From the NCBI GenBank assembly GCA_016190445.1, contig JACPQL010000016.1:1-39863 (forward strand): DNA of 39,863 bases. Reading direction: 5' to 3'. Below are positions 31,009 through 39,630 of the stretch, one piece after another (position 1 is the stretch's first letter; every line of letters begins with the position of its first letter). The DNA is from Chloroflexota bacterium. GTDB lineage: Bacteria > Chloroflexota > Dehalococcoidia > Lucifugimonadales > JACPQL01. The notes under the pieces were generated by a model, which saw only the letters and a program-made list of their open reading frames with translations, was not told where the DNA came from and searched no databases. Both the position numbers and the translations under genes were made by a program.

Positions 31009-31710
31009 ATGGCAAGACAGAAGAAGTTCATGCGCATGAGTGAACTGGCCAGCGCCGCGGGAGTCTCGGCCCAGACCATCCACTTCTACTTACGGGAGGG
31101 TCTGCTGCCGCCGCCTGTGAGGACAGCGCCCAACATGGCCTACTACGGCCCAGAGTACGTTGAGGACATCCGGCTGATCAAAGAGCTCCAGGAAAAGCGC
31201 TACCTGCCGCTGTCCGTGATCAGGCACATCCTCGAGGCCAAGCGGCGGGGGAAGGACGTAGGCCAGTTGCAGGACATGCTGCTGAGTCTAGAAGCGACTT
31301 TCCGCCCGTTGGGTCCCGAAGAGGAGATGGAGCCGGTATCGGCGGTGCAACTAATCGCTATGGCCGGGCTGGCCCTTGGCGATGTGGAGGCGCTGGAGCG
31401 GATGGGGCTGTTGGCGCCCACCGGCACAGCCGAGGAAAAGCGATACGACGGTCTGGATGTCCGCGTCGCCCGCTCTATCAAGAAACTGCTGGACTTGGGG
31501 CTCAATAGCTCCGACCTGGCCTTCTATACCCGATACGTTGACGCACTGCGCGAGGAGAAGCGGGTTGTGGGAGAGAAGTTCTTCTCCGGCCCCGGCGGGC
31601 AGCCCGCGGCCTCTGGCACGGAGATAATTCAGGCCCTGGAGACCATCAAGGCTGCCCTGGCGGCCAGGGTATACCGCGAGGCCGTGGTCTCCCATCAGCG
31701 GGAGACATAG
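31009..31710 (+). CDS. MerR-family regulator with two HTH-like regions
   Basis: A 233-residue regulator. Residues about 8-75 are a MerR winged helix: MRMSELASAAGVSAQTIHFY, then LREGLLPPPVRT and YGPEYVEDIRLIKEL. Residues about 110-185 resemble a second MerR helix-turn-helix with wing: VSAVQLIAMAGLALGDVEAL, ERMGLLAPTG and KRYDGLDVRVARSIKKLLDL. Classical MerR proteins have one such domain and an effector coil. I see no Cys cluster, so a metal ligand is unlikely; a drug or lipid effector is possible. ATG 31009 and GTG 30997 are both possible. The next genes are a ferredoxin and an MMPL transporter on the same strand, probably its operon. Confidence 0.8.
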   Translation: MARQKKFMRMSELASAAGVSAQTIHFYLREGLLPPPVRTAPNMAYYGPEYVEDIRLIKELQEKRYLPLSVIRHILEAKRRGKDVGQLQDMLLSLEATFRPLGPEEEMEPVSAVQLIAMAGLALGDVEALERMGLLAPTGTAEEKRYDGLDVRVARSIKKLLDLGLNSSDLAFYTRYVDALREEKRVVGEKFFSGPGGQPAASGTEIIQALETIKAALAARVYREAVVSHQRET

Positions 31711-31752
31711 GCAAGACACATCCTTTATATGGACAGACCCATAGGAGGGAGT

Positions 31753-31998
31753 ATGTTTCGAGTACAGGTGGACCCGGCCCGTTGTGAGAACAAACGGGAC
31801 TGCCTGGAGGCATGTCCGGCGAACGTATTAGAAATGGCCAGGCCCCAGGGGGTGCGCAACCCGCTCATCCAGCTCAAGGTCCGTTTCCACGGTGGCCTCG
31901 TCGCCGTCCCGGTCCGGGAGGCAGACTGCGTGGGCTGTAATAAATGCATGGAGGCCTGTCCGAAGGGCGCCATCAAGGTCACTGTCCTGGAGTCCTGA
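31753..31998 (+). CDS. Seven-Cys ferredoxin ([3Fe-4S]/[4Fe-4S] type)
   Basis: An 81-residue ferredoxin. The second cluster motif CVGCNKCMEACPKGAI has the four Cys of a [4Fe-4S] site. The first, CENKRDCLEACP, lacks the second Cys (Lys stands there), which points to a [3Fe-4S] or otherwise altered cluster. ATG 31753 follows AGGAGG by 5 bases. The gene lies between the MerR-like regulator and an MMPL exporter, an unusual position for a ferredoxin; it may serve a redox enzyme encoded elsewhere. Confidence 0.88.
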   Translation: MFRVQVDPARCENKRDCLEACPANVLEMARPQGVRNPLIQLKVRFHGGLVAVPVREADCVGCNKCMEACPKGAIKVTVLES

Positions 31999-32089
31999 GC
32001 CAGCTTCCCGTAGCGCACATACCCACTTCCCGGGTGACCCCGTCGCCCACTGGCGATGGGTAGCCCGGAGACAGACGAGAGGTGAAAAC

Positions 32090-34270
32090 TTGAACAGGAC
32101 ATCTGTAAGCGCCCTTGAGGAAAACGGCCTGTTGGCGCGCTGGGCGCGCCTCGCCGTGCGCCGCCGCCGGTGGGTGCTCGTCTCCTGGCTCGTGGCGCTG
32201 GCGATGGTCATAGTGCTGTGGCGGAGCTTCGGCGGCGAGTTCTCTGCGTCGTTCGATATCCCCGGCAGCGAGTCGCAGCGCGCTTTCGACCTGCTGAAAG
32301 AAAGATTCCCTCAGCAAGCCGGAGACACAGCGGTGCTGGTATTCGAAAGTCGGGATGGCGTGGTTTCGCAGACTGCCCGGCAACGGGTGGAACAAGTATT
32401 GGAGCGAGCAAGGGGTCTTCCGGGCGTGGCGGCGGTTAGCTCGCCGTTTGAGCCAGGCCGCGGCGGGGTCTCTGGCGACGGCCGCATCGGCTACGCCACC
32501 ATCCAGTACGGCGAGCAGGCGATGTCTGTCCCCAGGTCTCATGTGGAAGCATTGTTCGCGCTGGCCGACAGCGCGACGGGCGATGGGCTTCGACTTGAAG
32601 TGGGCGGGCGAGTGGCACAGGCGGCCGAGCGCCAGGTCCCCGGAGCGTCCGAAGCTATCGGCCTGGTTGCCGCGATGGTCATCCTCTTGATCGCCTTCGG
32701 CTCCGTGGTGGCCATGGGCCTTCCCCTGGCGACGGCCTTGCTTGGGCTGGCGGCCAGCTTCGCCCTCATCGGGCTGGCCGCGAACTTCCTGGAGTTGCCC
32801 AACGGCGCCACCAGTCTCGCCAGCATGATCGGCATAGGGGTTGGCATTGACTACGCGCTTTTCGTGGTCACTCGTTTTCGAGAGGAACTGCGGGCCGGAC
32901 AGGGAGTGGAAGATGCCGTGGCACGGGCCATGACCACCGCGGGGCGGTCCGTGGCTTTCGCCGGGATGGTCGTGGCCATCGCCCTCGGAGGGCTGGCGGC
33001 CATAGGAACGGCTGCCGACAGCAGCCTGGCCGTGGCGATGGCCATCGTGGTGGCGCTGGCGGTACTGACCGCCCTCACGGTGTTGCCGGCTCTGCTGGGC
33101 ATCACCGGGCATCGGATAGACCGCTGGGCGTTTCCCCTTTGGCGCGGCACTGGCAACGGGGAGCGCACAACCGTGTGGTACAGGTTAGCCCTGATGATAC
33201 AGCGACGCCCTGTGGTCTGGCTTGTCACCTCCCTGGCCTTGCTCCTGCTCTTGGCGACCCCGCTGCTCAGCATGCGACTGGGGAGCTCGGATGCCGGGAA
33301 CGCGTCCCCATCGCAGCATTCGCGCCGGGCCTACGACCTCCTGGCCCAGGCATTTGGGCCCGGCTTCAACGGCCCCTTGACCATCGTCGTGGACCTGGCG
33401 GATGCGGAGCCGCGTGAAAGGCAAACCTACCTGCGAGAGATGACCACGAGCCTGGCCGCGTCCGCCGGCGTTGCCTGGGTCTTGCCGCCCACGATGAACA
33501 GGAGCGGAGATACGGCGGTGCTGACCGTGCTCTCCGAAGCCGCGCCCCAGGACGCCGCCACGCAGGACCTGGTGCACCGCCTTCGCAACCAGCTTCTTCC
33601 CGCGGTAGGGGCAGACTCAGAGGCCCATGCCTACGTCACCGGGCCGACAGCGGCTTTCATTGATGTCGCGGACCGCATCTCCAGCCGCATGCCCTACTTC
33701 TTTGCGGCCGTCCTCGGGTTGAGCTTCCTGCTCCTGACGCTGGTCTTTCGCTCTCTGCTTGTTCCCCTCAAGGCGGCTCTGGTCAACCTGCTTTCCATCG
33801 GCGCCGCATACGGGGTGCTGGTGGCGGTTTTCCAGTGGGGCTGGCTGGCCGGGGCCATCGGCGTCAAGCCTGGCCCGATCGAGTCTTTTCTTCCCATGCT
33901 GCTGTTTGCCATCCTGTTTGGTCTGAGCATGGACTACGAGGTGTTCCTCATCAGCCGCATCCGCGAGGCCTATCTTCGCACTGGCGACAACAGCGAATCG
34001 GTGGCCCATGGGCTGGCAGTGACGGCGCGGGTCATCACGGCGGCCGCGACGGTCATGGTGGCTGTGTTTCTGAGCTTCGTCCTGGGTCCGGACAGACTCG
34101 TCAAGGAAGCCGGCCTGGGGCTGGCTGCGGCCATCCTGATCGACGCCACGGTAGTCCGGCTAGTCCTGGTACCTGCTGCGATGCAGCTCATGGGGGACGC
34201 TAACTGGTGGCTTCCTCGCCTGCTGGGCCGCCTGCTATCGCGTCTGGCCATGGAGACCGCAGACCACTAG
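32090..34270 (+). CDS. MMPL-family RND transporter
   Basis: A 726-residue transporter with two homologous halves. Each half has a membrane helix, an extracytoplasmic domain and a five- or six-helix bundle. The conserved proton-relay motifs are GVGIDYALFVVTRFREEL in the first half and GLSMDYEVFLISRIREAY in the second. MMPL proteins export lipids, siderophores or hydrophobic compounds using proton-motive force. TTG 32090 is used because GAGAGGTGA lies about 5 bases upstream; the longer frame from 31892 overlaps the ferredoxin gene. A MerR-type regulator stands at the head of the operon, suggesting inducible efflux. Confidence 0.9.
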   Translation: MNRTSVSALEENGLLARWARLAVRRRRWVLVSWLVALAMVIVLWRSFGGEFSASFDIPGSESQRAFDLLKERFPQQAGDTAVLVFESRDGVVSQTARQRVEQVLERARGLPGVAAVSSPFEPGRGGVSGDGRIGYATIQYGEQAMSVPRSHVEALFALADSATGDGLRLEVGGRVAQAAERQVPGASEAIGLVAAMVILLIAFGSVVAMGLPLATALLGLAASFALIGLAANFLELPNGATSLASMIGIGVGIDYALFVVTRFREELRAGQGVEDAVARAMTTAGRSVAFAGMVVAIALGGLAAIGTAADSSLAVAMAIVVALAVLTALTVLPALLGITGHRIDRWAFPLWRGTGNGERTTVWYRLALMIQRRPVVWLVTSLALLLLLATPLLSMRLGSSDAGNASPSQHSRRAYDLLAQAFGPGFNGPLTIVVDLADAEPRERQTYLREMTTSLAASAGVAWVLPPTMNRSGDTAVLTVLSEAAPQDAATQDLVHRLRNQLLPAVGADSEAHAYVTGPTAAFIDVADRISSRMPYFFAAVLGLSFLLLTLVFRSLLVPLKAALVNLLSIGAAYGVLVAVFQWGWLAGAIGVKPGPIESFLPMLLFAILFGLSMDYEVFLISRIREAYLRTGDNSESVAHGLAVTARVITAAATVMVAVFLSFVLGPDRLVKEAGLGLAAAILIDATVVRLVLVPAAMQLMGDANWWLPRLLGRLLSRLAMETADH

Positions 34271-34304
34271 GGTCTTTCCATGCCCTCTAAGGTTCGAGAT
34301 TCGT

Positions 34305-34385
34305 TGGTGGGCCACGCCGGATTCGAACCTGCGCACCAGAGTTCACCGTATCTAATCCGCAGACACCGGCTGCGCCTGGCGCACC
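34305..34385 (-). pseudogene. Degenerate tRNA-like sequence (repeat R6)
   Basis: On the minus strand the 3' part reads as T-stem GCAGG, loop TTCGAAT, CCGGC, acceptor GTGGCCC, discriminator A and CCA, the right lengths for a tRNA. One T-stem pair is mismatched (A-G), the D-arm-like GGCGCAGCCGGT is present, but the matching 5' acceptor strand GGGCCAC is missing and the anticodon arm is irregular. It is a tRNA relic or an integration-site fragment. It lies between convergent MMPL and reductase genes. Confidence 0.5.
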
Positions 34386-34430
34386 ACATTGGGAGGGGGA
34401 GCCGCCGCCCGCTGGGGTAGCGACAGGCGC

Positions 34431-35375
34431 TTACGTCCCTTCGCCCAGCAGCTTCTCCAGCTCGGCCATCTCCTCGGGCGTGAGGCGCCAGTCGGCGGCC
34501 TTGACGTTGGCCGCCACCTGCTCCGGCCTGGTGGCACCCGCAATGACGGAGCTCACCACCGGGTTGGCCAGGAGCCACGCGATGGCCAGCTCCCCCACCG
34601 TGTGCCCCCGCTCGGTGCCGAACTTCTCCAGCCGCGCCAGTACCGCAAAGTTGCCCTCGGTGAGGAAACGCCCCCTGCTGCGCGGGTTGAGGGCCAGGCG
34701 CGTCCCCTCGGGCGGAGGCGCGTCAGGCCGGTACTTGCCCGTCAGGAAGCCGCTGGCCAGGGGGTAGAAGGGGATGACCCCCATGTTGTAGGCCTTGCAG
34801 AAGGGGACTAGCTCCCTCTCGGCGCTCCGGTTCAGCAGGTTGTATTCAGGCTGGACGCTAACGAACTGCTCCAGGCGCAACATGCGGGAGGTCCAGACGG
34901 CCTCGCACACCTGCCACGCCGCATAGTTAGAGCAGCCAATATAGCGCACCTTGCCATGGCGCACCAAGTCGTCCAGGGTCCGCAGCGTCTCCTCCACAGG
35001 CGTGTTGGGGTCGTAGTAGTGCATCTGGTACAGGTCTATGTAGTCCGTTTGAAGGCGTCTTAGACTGGCCTCCACCTCTCTCAGGATGTGGGCCCGCGAT
35101 GCACCCCGCCGGTTGGGGCCCTCACCCGTGGAGCTGAACACCTTGGTGGCGATAAGGACGTCCTCGCGCCTTCCCTTGACCGCCTTGCCTATGTACTCCT
35201 CGGAGAGGCCGCGCCCGTAGCTGTTGGATGTGTCAATGAAGTTGATGCCCAGCTCCGTGGCCTGGTGCACGACCTGCGCCGACTGCCCTTCGTCGAGCCT
35301 TCCCCCGAACTGGTTGGTGCCCAGGCCGATGGCGGACACCTGAAGTCCGGAGCCGCCCAGTCTTCGATACTCCAT
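34431..35375 (-). CDS. Aldo/keto reductase
   Basis: A 314-residue NADP-dependent oxidoreductase with a TIM barrel. The start is YRRLGGSGLQVSAIGLGTNQ; the catalytic Asp and Tyr are in FIDTSNSYGRGLSEEYIGKA, the Lys in VLIATKVFSS, and the His in DYIDLYQMHYYD, so the tetrad is complete. SVIAGATRPEQVAANVKA near the C-terminus binds the cofactor. It reduces aldehydes or ketones; the substrate is unknown. ATG 35375 follows AGGAGGAG; the frame extending to 35474 would overlap cofD. The C-terminus (EEMAELEKLLGEG) has a decayed copy at 23664-23730. It lies 85 bases downstream of cofD and may be in the same transcript. Confidence 0.92.
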   Translation of the reverse strand: MEYRRLGGSGLQVSAIGLGTNQFGGRLDEGQSAQVVHQATELGINFIDTSNSYGRGLSEEYIGKAVKGRREDVLIATKVFSSTGEGPNRRGASRAHILREVEASLRRLQTDYIDLYQMHYYDPNTPVEETLRTLDDLVRHGKVRYIGCSNYAAWQVCEAVWTSRMLRLEQFVSVQPEYNLLNRSAERELVPFCKAYNMGVIPFYPLASGFLTGKYRPDAPPPEGTRLALNPRSRGRFLTEGNFAVLARLEKFGTERGHTVGELAIAWLLANPVVSSVIAGATRPEQVAANVKAADWRLTPEEMAELEKLLGEGT

Positions 35376-35460
35376 GGCTGCGCTCCTCCTCTTCCTAGTG
35401 GTCGTCGGTGTGTGGGCTGGCCCTTCGGCCGCCTGCCTCTGGCGCGCCCAGCCGGCGGGG

Positions 35461-36405
35461 TCATAGCCCCGCAAGCTCGCACACCAGGCGGGCCAGGGCC
35501 TCTTTGTCCTCGTCAGTGCGCATGACTGTGTTGGCGACGGCCACGTCCATGCCCAGCTCGCGAATGCGCTGCGCCTGGTGGCGGTCGGTTTCGTCTATGA
35601 CCATCACGTCGCAGAGGCCGGCGTAGCGCCTGGCCACTCCCACGCAGCTCGCCTCCTCGCCCAGCTCCGCCAGCATCCTGGCGGCGGGGCCACGCAGCGC
35701 CTGGCCTCCGACGATGGGGCTGACGGCCAGCCTGGGGCCTCGGAAGGTGGCTATGGCTTTGCGCACACCGCCCACGGCCAGAATAGGGCCGATGCTGACC
35801 ACGGGGTTGGAGGGGCAGAAGACGACGGCCTCGGCACCTGCAAGCGCCTCCCGAAACTGCGGGGAGGGTGCCGCCTGGGGTGCGCCTTCGAAGCGGACAC
35901 CCCTGATGCGCGGCTGGCTGCCCCTGCGGACGAAGTACTCCTGGAAAGCCATCTCCCTCTCCTCGGTCACCACTACAGTCCGCACCGGCTGGTCGGTCAT
36001 GGGGGCTACTCTTTGCTTCACCCCCAGGCGTCGGCATAACTCCTGGGTTATCTGGGAGAGAGCCCACTCTTGCCGGAGAAGCTCCGTGCGCCGGATGTGG
36101 GTGGCCAGGTCCAGGTCGCCCAGCTTGAACCAGGTAGGAGCGCCGTAGCGGCCAAGGGCCTCCAGTGTCCAGAAAGTGTCCCCTGCGATGCCCCAGCCCC
36201 GCTCCGGGTCGGCCAGGCCCGCCAGGGTGTACATCACCGTGTCCAGGTCAGGGCAGACGTGCAGGCCGTGGAAGGTGTCGTCGTCGCCCGTGTTCACCAC
36301 CACAGTCAGCCGCTCCGGGGGAAGGACGCGGGCCAGGCCCAGGGCGAGCTTTGCCCCACCCACTCCGCCAGCCAGGGCCAGGACCTTTTTGGGAGCAGGG
36401 GACAT
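35461..36405 (-). CDS. cofD: 2-phospho-L-lactate (or PEP) transferase CofD/FbiA
   Basis: A 314-residue CofD. The N-terminus has LAGGVGGAKLALGLARVLPP and VVVNTGDDDTFHGLHVCPD, then GWGIAGDTFWTLEALGRYG and WFKLGDLDLATHI, which are the family's Fo- and GDP-binding segments. VVFCPSNPVVSIGPILAV is also diagnostic. CofD transfers phospholactate or phosphoenolpyruvate from the GDP donor, made by CofC, onto Fo to give F420-0 or its dehydro form. It follows cofH by 6 bases in the cofG-cofH-cofD operon. The ligase that adds glutamates (CofE/FbiB) is not in the window. Confidence 0.96.
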   Translation of the reverse strand: MSPAPKKVLALAGGVGGAKLALGLARVLPPERLTVVVNTGDDDTFHGLHVCPDLDTVMYTLAGLADPERGWGIAGDTFWTLEALGRYGAPTWFKLGDLDLATHIRRTELLRQEWALSQITQELCRRLGVKQRVAPMTDQPVRTVVVTEEREMAFQEYFVRRGSQPRIRGVRFEGAPQAAPSPQFREALAGAEAVVFCPSNPVVSIGPILAVGGVRKAIATFRGPRLAVSPIVGGQALRGPAARMLAELGEEASCVGVARRYAGLCDVMVIDETDRHQAQRIRELGMDVAVANTVMRTDEDKEALARLVCELAGL

Positions 36406-36411
36406 GAAAGG

Positions 36412-37728
36412 CTACTTGGTCGCTACCACTGGGACGACTGTTTGCTGGCCCGTGTATCGGAAGCGCGTGTCTCTCAGGATGTCCTGGTATGAGCCGAAGC
36501 GGCCTGCACCCTCCTGGGCTGCCAGGTCCAGGGGCTCCACCGGGTCGTCGCCGTCGGCGAAGAGGCGGCGTGTCTGATAGGTGGTGCCGCGCTCCGCCGG
36601 GGTCCGGCCCAGGTCGCGGATGAGACGGCGCAGCTCCCTGGGGGGGACCAGTTGTCCGTAGCTGGCGCCCGCTGCCGTGGATATGCTCTCGTTGATGAGC
36701 GTGCCGCCCAGGTCGTTGCATCCGGCGGCGAGGAGCACCTGGGCCATGCGGGGCCCCTCCTTCACCCAGGAGCACTGGATGTTGGGGACGTGGCCATGAA
36801 GCATGATGCGGGCGATGGCGTGCATCCTGATGACGTCGGCGCCGGTGGGGCCGGGCTGCACCCCCTGGATGAGGCACTTCCGGTACATGGGTGCCTCCCA
36901 GTAGACGAAGCTCAGGGGGACGAACTCGGTGAAGCCGCCTGTGGCCTTCTGGATGTCCCGGATGAGCGCCAGGTGCCGGGTGCGGTCCAGGGGCTCCTCC
37001 ACATGACCGAACATGATGGTGGAGGTGGTGGGTATGCCCAGCCTGTGGGCGGTAGTGATCACCTCCACCCATTGCTGGGTGCTGATTCGGCCTGGGGAGA
37101 TGCGCTCCCGGATGCGGTCGTCCAGGACCTCGGCGGAGGTGCCTGGCAGGCTGCCCACGCCTGCCTCCCTCAGCTCTCGTAGATAGTCCTCCACAGTACA
37201 CCTGGAGCGGACCGCGCCGTAGAGGACCTCCTCCGGCGAGAAGCCGTGGATGTGGATGTCCGGCAGCTCCTGCTTGATGGCCCGGCACAGGTCTATGTAA
37301 AGGGAGCCCTCCATCTTGGGCGGCAGGCCTGCCTGGATGCACACCTCACTGGCGCCCAGCTCCCAGGCCTCGCGAGCGCGCCGCAAGACCTCCTCCATTG
37401 GAAGGAAGTAACCCTCCTCCTCCCGGTGGTCCCGGCTGAAGGCGCAGAAGCCGCACCGCTTGATGCACACGTTGGTGAAGTTGATGTTGCGGTTCACCAC
37501 ATAGGTGACCACGTCTCCCACGGCCTGCCGGCGCAGCGCGTCAGCGGCCAGCATCACGGCCGTCAGGGCAGGGCCCTGGGCCTGGAAGAGCAGGGCCCCC
37601 TCCTCGGCTGACACCTCCCGCTCCGCCAGCGCCTTGTCCAGCACCCGTGCTGTGGCCACGTCCACGCTGGACAGCAGGCCCTCCAGGGTGGCTTGCAGAC
37701 CGCCAGGCCGGGACCCGTTGTTCACCAT
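36412..37728 (-). CDS. cofH: Fo synthase subunit CofH
   Basis: A 438-residue radical-SAM enzyme. The cluster motif is CIKRCGFCAF (C-x3-C-x2-C), preceded by VVNRNINFTNV, and EVCIQAGLPPKMEGSLYIDL and IHIHGFSPEEVLYG are typical CofH segments. CofH joins a tyrosine-derived radical to 5-amino-6-ribitylaminouracil, the first step to the deazaflavin Fo. About 75 residues precede the motif, which is longer than many archaeal CofH proteins. It overlaps the end of cofG by 7 bases and precedes cofD, so the operon covers three steps of F420 synthesis. Confidence 0.95.
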   Translation of the reverse strand: MVNNGSRPGGLQATLEGLLSSVDVATARVLDKALAEREVSAEEGALLFQAQGPALTAVMLAADALRRQAVGDVVTYVVNRNINFTNVCIKRCGFCAFSRDHREEEGYFLPMEEVLRRAREAWELGASEVCIQAGLPPKMEGSLYIDLCRAIKQELPDIHIHGFSPEEVLYGAVRSRCTVEDYLRELREAGVGSLPGTSAEVLDDRIRERISPGRISTQQWVEVITTAHRLGIPTTSTIMFGHVEEPLDRTRHLALIRDIQKATGGFTEFVPLSFVYWEAPMYRKCLIQGVQPGPTGADVIRMHAIARIMLHGHVPNIQCSWVKEGPRMAQVLLAAGCNDLGGTLINESISTAAGASYGQLVPPRELRRLIRDLGRTPAERGTTYQTRRLFADGDDPVEPLDLAAQEGAGRFGSYQDILRDTRFRYTGQQTVVPVVATK

Positions 37729-38972
37729 GCCTCAAGCTCCTTCCTCACGTACCCCTCTTCGTCGGAAAGCTCCCTGACCCGGCGCCCCAGGGCCGGGGCC
37801 AACTCCCAGGCGCTGTTGCGAACGTACTCCGGGTAAAGTGCCAGGCGCTCGTGAAGGGCCTGGCCCGTCTCCTGGGTAAGCTGGCGAAGGCGGGCCACCT
37901 CGGGCCAGGGCGCCTCCGGGTTGATGTAATCGCGGGTAACGGGCGATACGCCGCCCCAGTCGTTGATGCCCGCCAGCAGGTACACCTGGCAGCCATCGGC
38001 GTTCAGGTTGGGCGGCGCCTGGATGTTCATGTCTGGCCCCAGGAGGAGCCGGGCCATCGCCACCGTCCTGGCCATGTCCAGGGTGGTGGGCTCCGCCATG
38101 CCAGCCATGCGCGTCCTGGGCTTGGCCCGGAAGTTCTGTATTATGACCTCCTGGATGTGGCCGTACCGGCGGTGAAGCTCCCGGATGGCGATCAGCGAGT
38201 CCACCCGCTCCTGGTATGTCTCCCCGATGCCGATGAGGATGCCGGTGGTCATGGCTATGCCCAGCTCGCCAGCGCGGGTCAGTGTCTCCAGCCGGACGCG
38301 GGGGTCCTTGGTCTCGCAGCCGAAATGGGGGCCGCCTCGCTCCAGCAGCCTGGGGCTCACATTCTCCAGCATGAGGCCCATGCTGACGTTCACCCCTCTC
38401 AGCAGGAGGAGTTCGTCTGCGCTGAGCACGCCGCAGTTGGTGTGAGGGAGAAGGCCGGTCTCCTCCAGCACCAGCCTGCACATGGCGGCCACGTACTCCG
38501 GCGTGCTTTCGTACCCCAGGGCGCGGAGCTGCCGAAGGGCCTCAGGATAACGCCACTCCGGGTGGTCACCCAGGCTGAAGAGTGCCTCCTTGCAGCCGCA
38601 CCTCGCGCCCTCTCGGGCCACTGCCAGCACCTCGTCGGGGGTCATGGTGTGGGCATCCGTCTCTCCTGGGGCTTTGACGAAGGTGCAGTACCCGCAGCGG
38701 TCTCGGCAGAGGTTGGTCAAGGGAAGGAACACCTTCCGGGAGTAGGTCACTCGTTCGCCGCGCCCCGTATCGCGGAGCGCCGCGGCCACCAGCATGAGGG
38801 CTGTCAGGTCCGTGCCCGTGGCCTCCATGAGGGCGTACCCCTGCGCAGCGCCCAGGGCCTCGCCAGCTAGCGCCTGCTCCAGGGCATGGCGCAGTCCTTC
38901 GACTGAAGGGCGCAGCGGCGAGGCCGGTGTCGCTCTATCTAGTACCTGGCGCCAGGCTGCGGTGAGGGTCAA
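37722..38972 (-). CDS. cofG: Fo synthase subunit CofG
   Basis: A 416-residue radical-SAM enzyme with LTNLCRDRCGYCTFVKAPGE (C-x3-C-x2-C) and CKEALFSLGDHPEWRYPEAL, both characteristic of CofG, and GILIGIGETYQERVDSL in the middle. CofG cyclises the CofH product to Fo. An N-terminal extension of about 80 residues resembles the one in CofH, including LAGEALGAAQGYALMEATG, so the two probably arose by duplication. TTG 38972 is preceded by GGAGAGG; a promoter lies at 39006-39034. It is the first gene of the F420 operon. Confidence 0.95.
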   Translation of the reverse strand: MTLTAAWRQVLDRATPASPLRPSVEGLRHALEQALAGEALGAAQGYALMEATGTDLTALMLVAAALRDTGRGERVTYSRKVFLPLTNLCRDRCGYCTFVKAPGETDAHTMTPDEVLAVAREGARCGCKEALFSLGDHPEWRYPEALRQLRALGYESTPEYVAAMCRLVLEETGLLPHTNCGVLSADELLLLRGVNVSMGLMLENVSPRLLERGGPHFGCETKDPRVRLETLTRAGELGIAMTTGILIGIGETYQERVDSLIAIRELHRRYGHIQEVIIQNFRAKPRTRMAGMAEPTTLDMARTVAMARLLLGPDMNIQAPPNLNADGCQVYLLAGINDWGGVSPVTRDYINPEAPWPEVARLRQLTQETGQALHERLALYPEYVRNSAWELAPALGRRVRELSDEEGYVRKELEAW

Positions 38973-39005
38973 ACTGCCTCTCCGGGGCCGGGGATAGTTG
39001 TACCG

Positions 39006-39034
39006 ATGTTAGCACCAGGTAGGTCCCCCAGCAA
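39006..39034 (-). promoter_or_regulatory. Promoter of the cofGHD operon
   Basis: On the minus strand TTGCTG (39034-39029), 17 bases, then TAACAT (39011-39006) with a TG extension just ahead of the -10. Start near 38999, giving a leader of about 27 bases. Confidence 0.55.
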
Positions 39035-39136
39035 GCCGCAGGTTGGGGCGCACCCACTCGCGTCAATGTCGGTATAATGGCCTGGGAGCGAAAGCTTTGG
39101 AAAAACCAGTACAAGCCACAGGTGCAGGAGGTCCTC

Positions 39137-39598
39137 ATGCCCGTCTACCTGGAGCCTCAGGAACTAGACTCCTTCCTCAAAGAGGGGCACACGGTCATCT
39201 TCACGACGTTGGACCGAGATGGCTATCCCCACTCGACTCCCCTCTGGTACGTGTACCTGGACGGCCACATCTACACCCGGACCATGCGCAACAGCCACAA
39301 GGCCAGGAACGCGGCCCGCGACCATAAGGTGTGCTGCCTGGTGGAGACCGGGGAGCACTGGCGAGACCTGAAGGCGGTGGTCATCCGTGGCAGGGCAGAG
39401 GAGGTTGCGGACCAGGCGGAGAGGGAGCGCGTATTCGCGGCGCTGGCGGAGAAGTACGCCGCCTTCCGCCAGGACCAGGGCCAGTTGCCCGGCCGGGTGC
39501 AGCAGCACTACTCCCAGGAACGGGTGGTGTACAGGGTGGTCCCGGAGAAAAAGGTGCTTTCCTGGGACAACCGCAAGGTCCGGCTGCGGCAGGGCTAG
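39137..39598 (+). CDS. Pyridoxamine 5'-phosphate oxidase-fold protein, possible F420-dependent enzyme
   Basis: A 153-residue split-beta-barrel protein. TVIFTTLDRDGYPHSTPLWY, HIYTRTMRNSHKARNAARDH and KVCCLVETGEHWRDLKAVVI followed by RGRAEEV are hallmarks of the PPOX/FDOR superfamily, whose members use FMN or F420. Position back-to-back with the F420 operon favours F420-dependent reductase (FDOR-B type) but the sequence alone cannot decide. ATG 39137 has AGGAGGT 5 bases upstream and starts directly before the fold; the longer frame from 39077 is less likely. A TATAAT at 39073-39078 may be its -10. Confidence 0.85.
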   Translation: MPVYLEPQELDSFLKEGHTVIFTTLDRDGYPHSTPLWYVYLDGHIYTRTMRNSHKARNAARDHKVCCLVETGEHWRDLKAVVIRGRAEEVADQAERERVFAALAEKYAAFRQDQGQLPGRVQQHYSQERVVYRVVPEKKVLSWDNRKVRLRQG

Positions 39599-39630
39599 TG
39601 TCCTGTCCCAGAGATTCGCGTACAAACTGT

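Noticed and set aside
34305-34385. Functional tRNA gene
   Set aside because: The 3' half fits but the 5' acceptor strand is missing and the T-stem has a mismatch.
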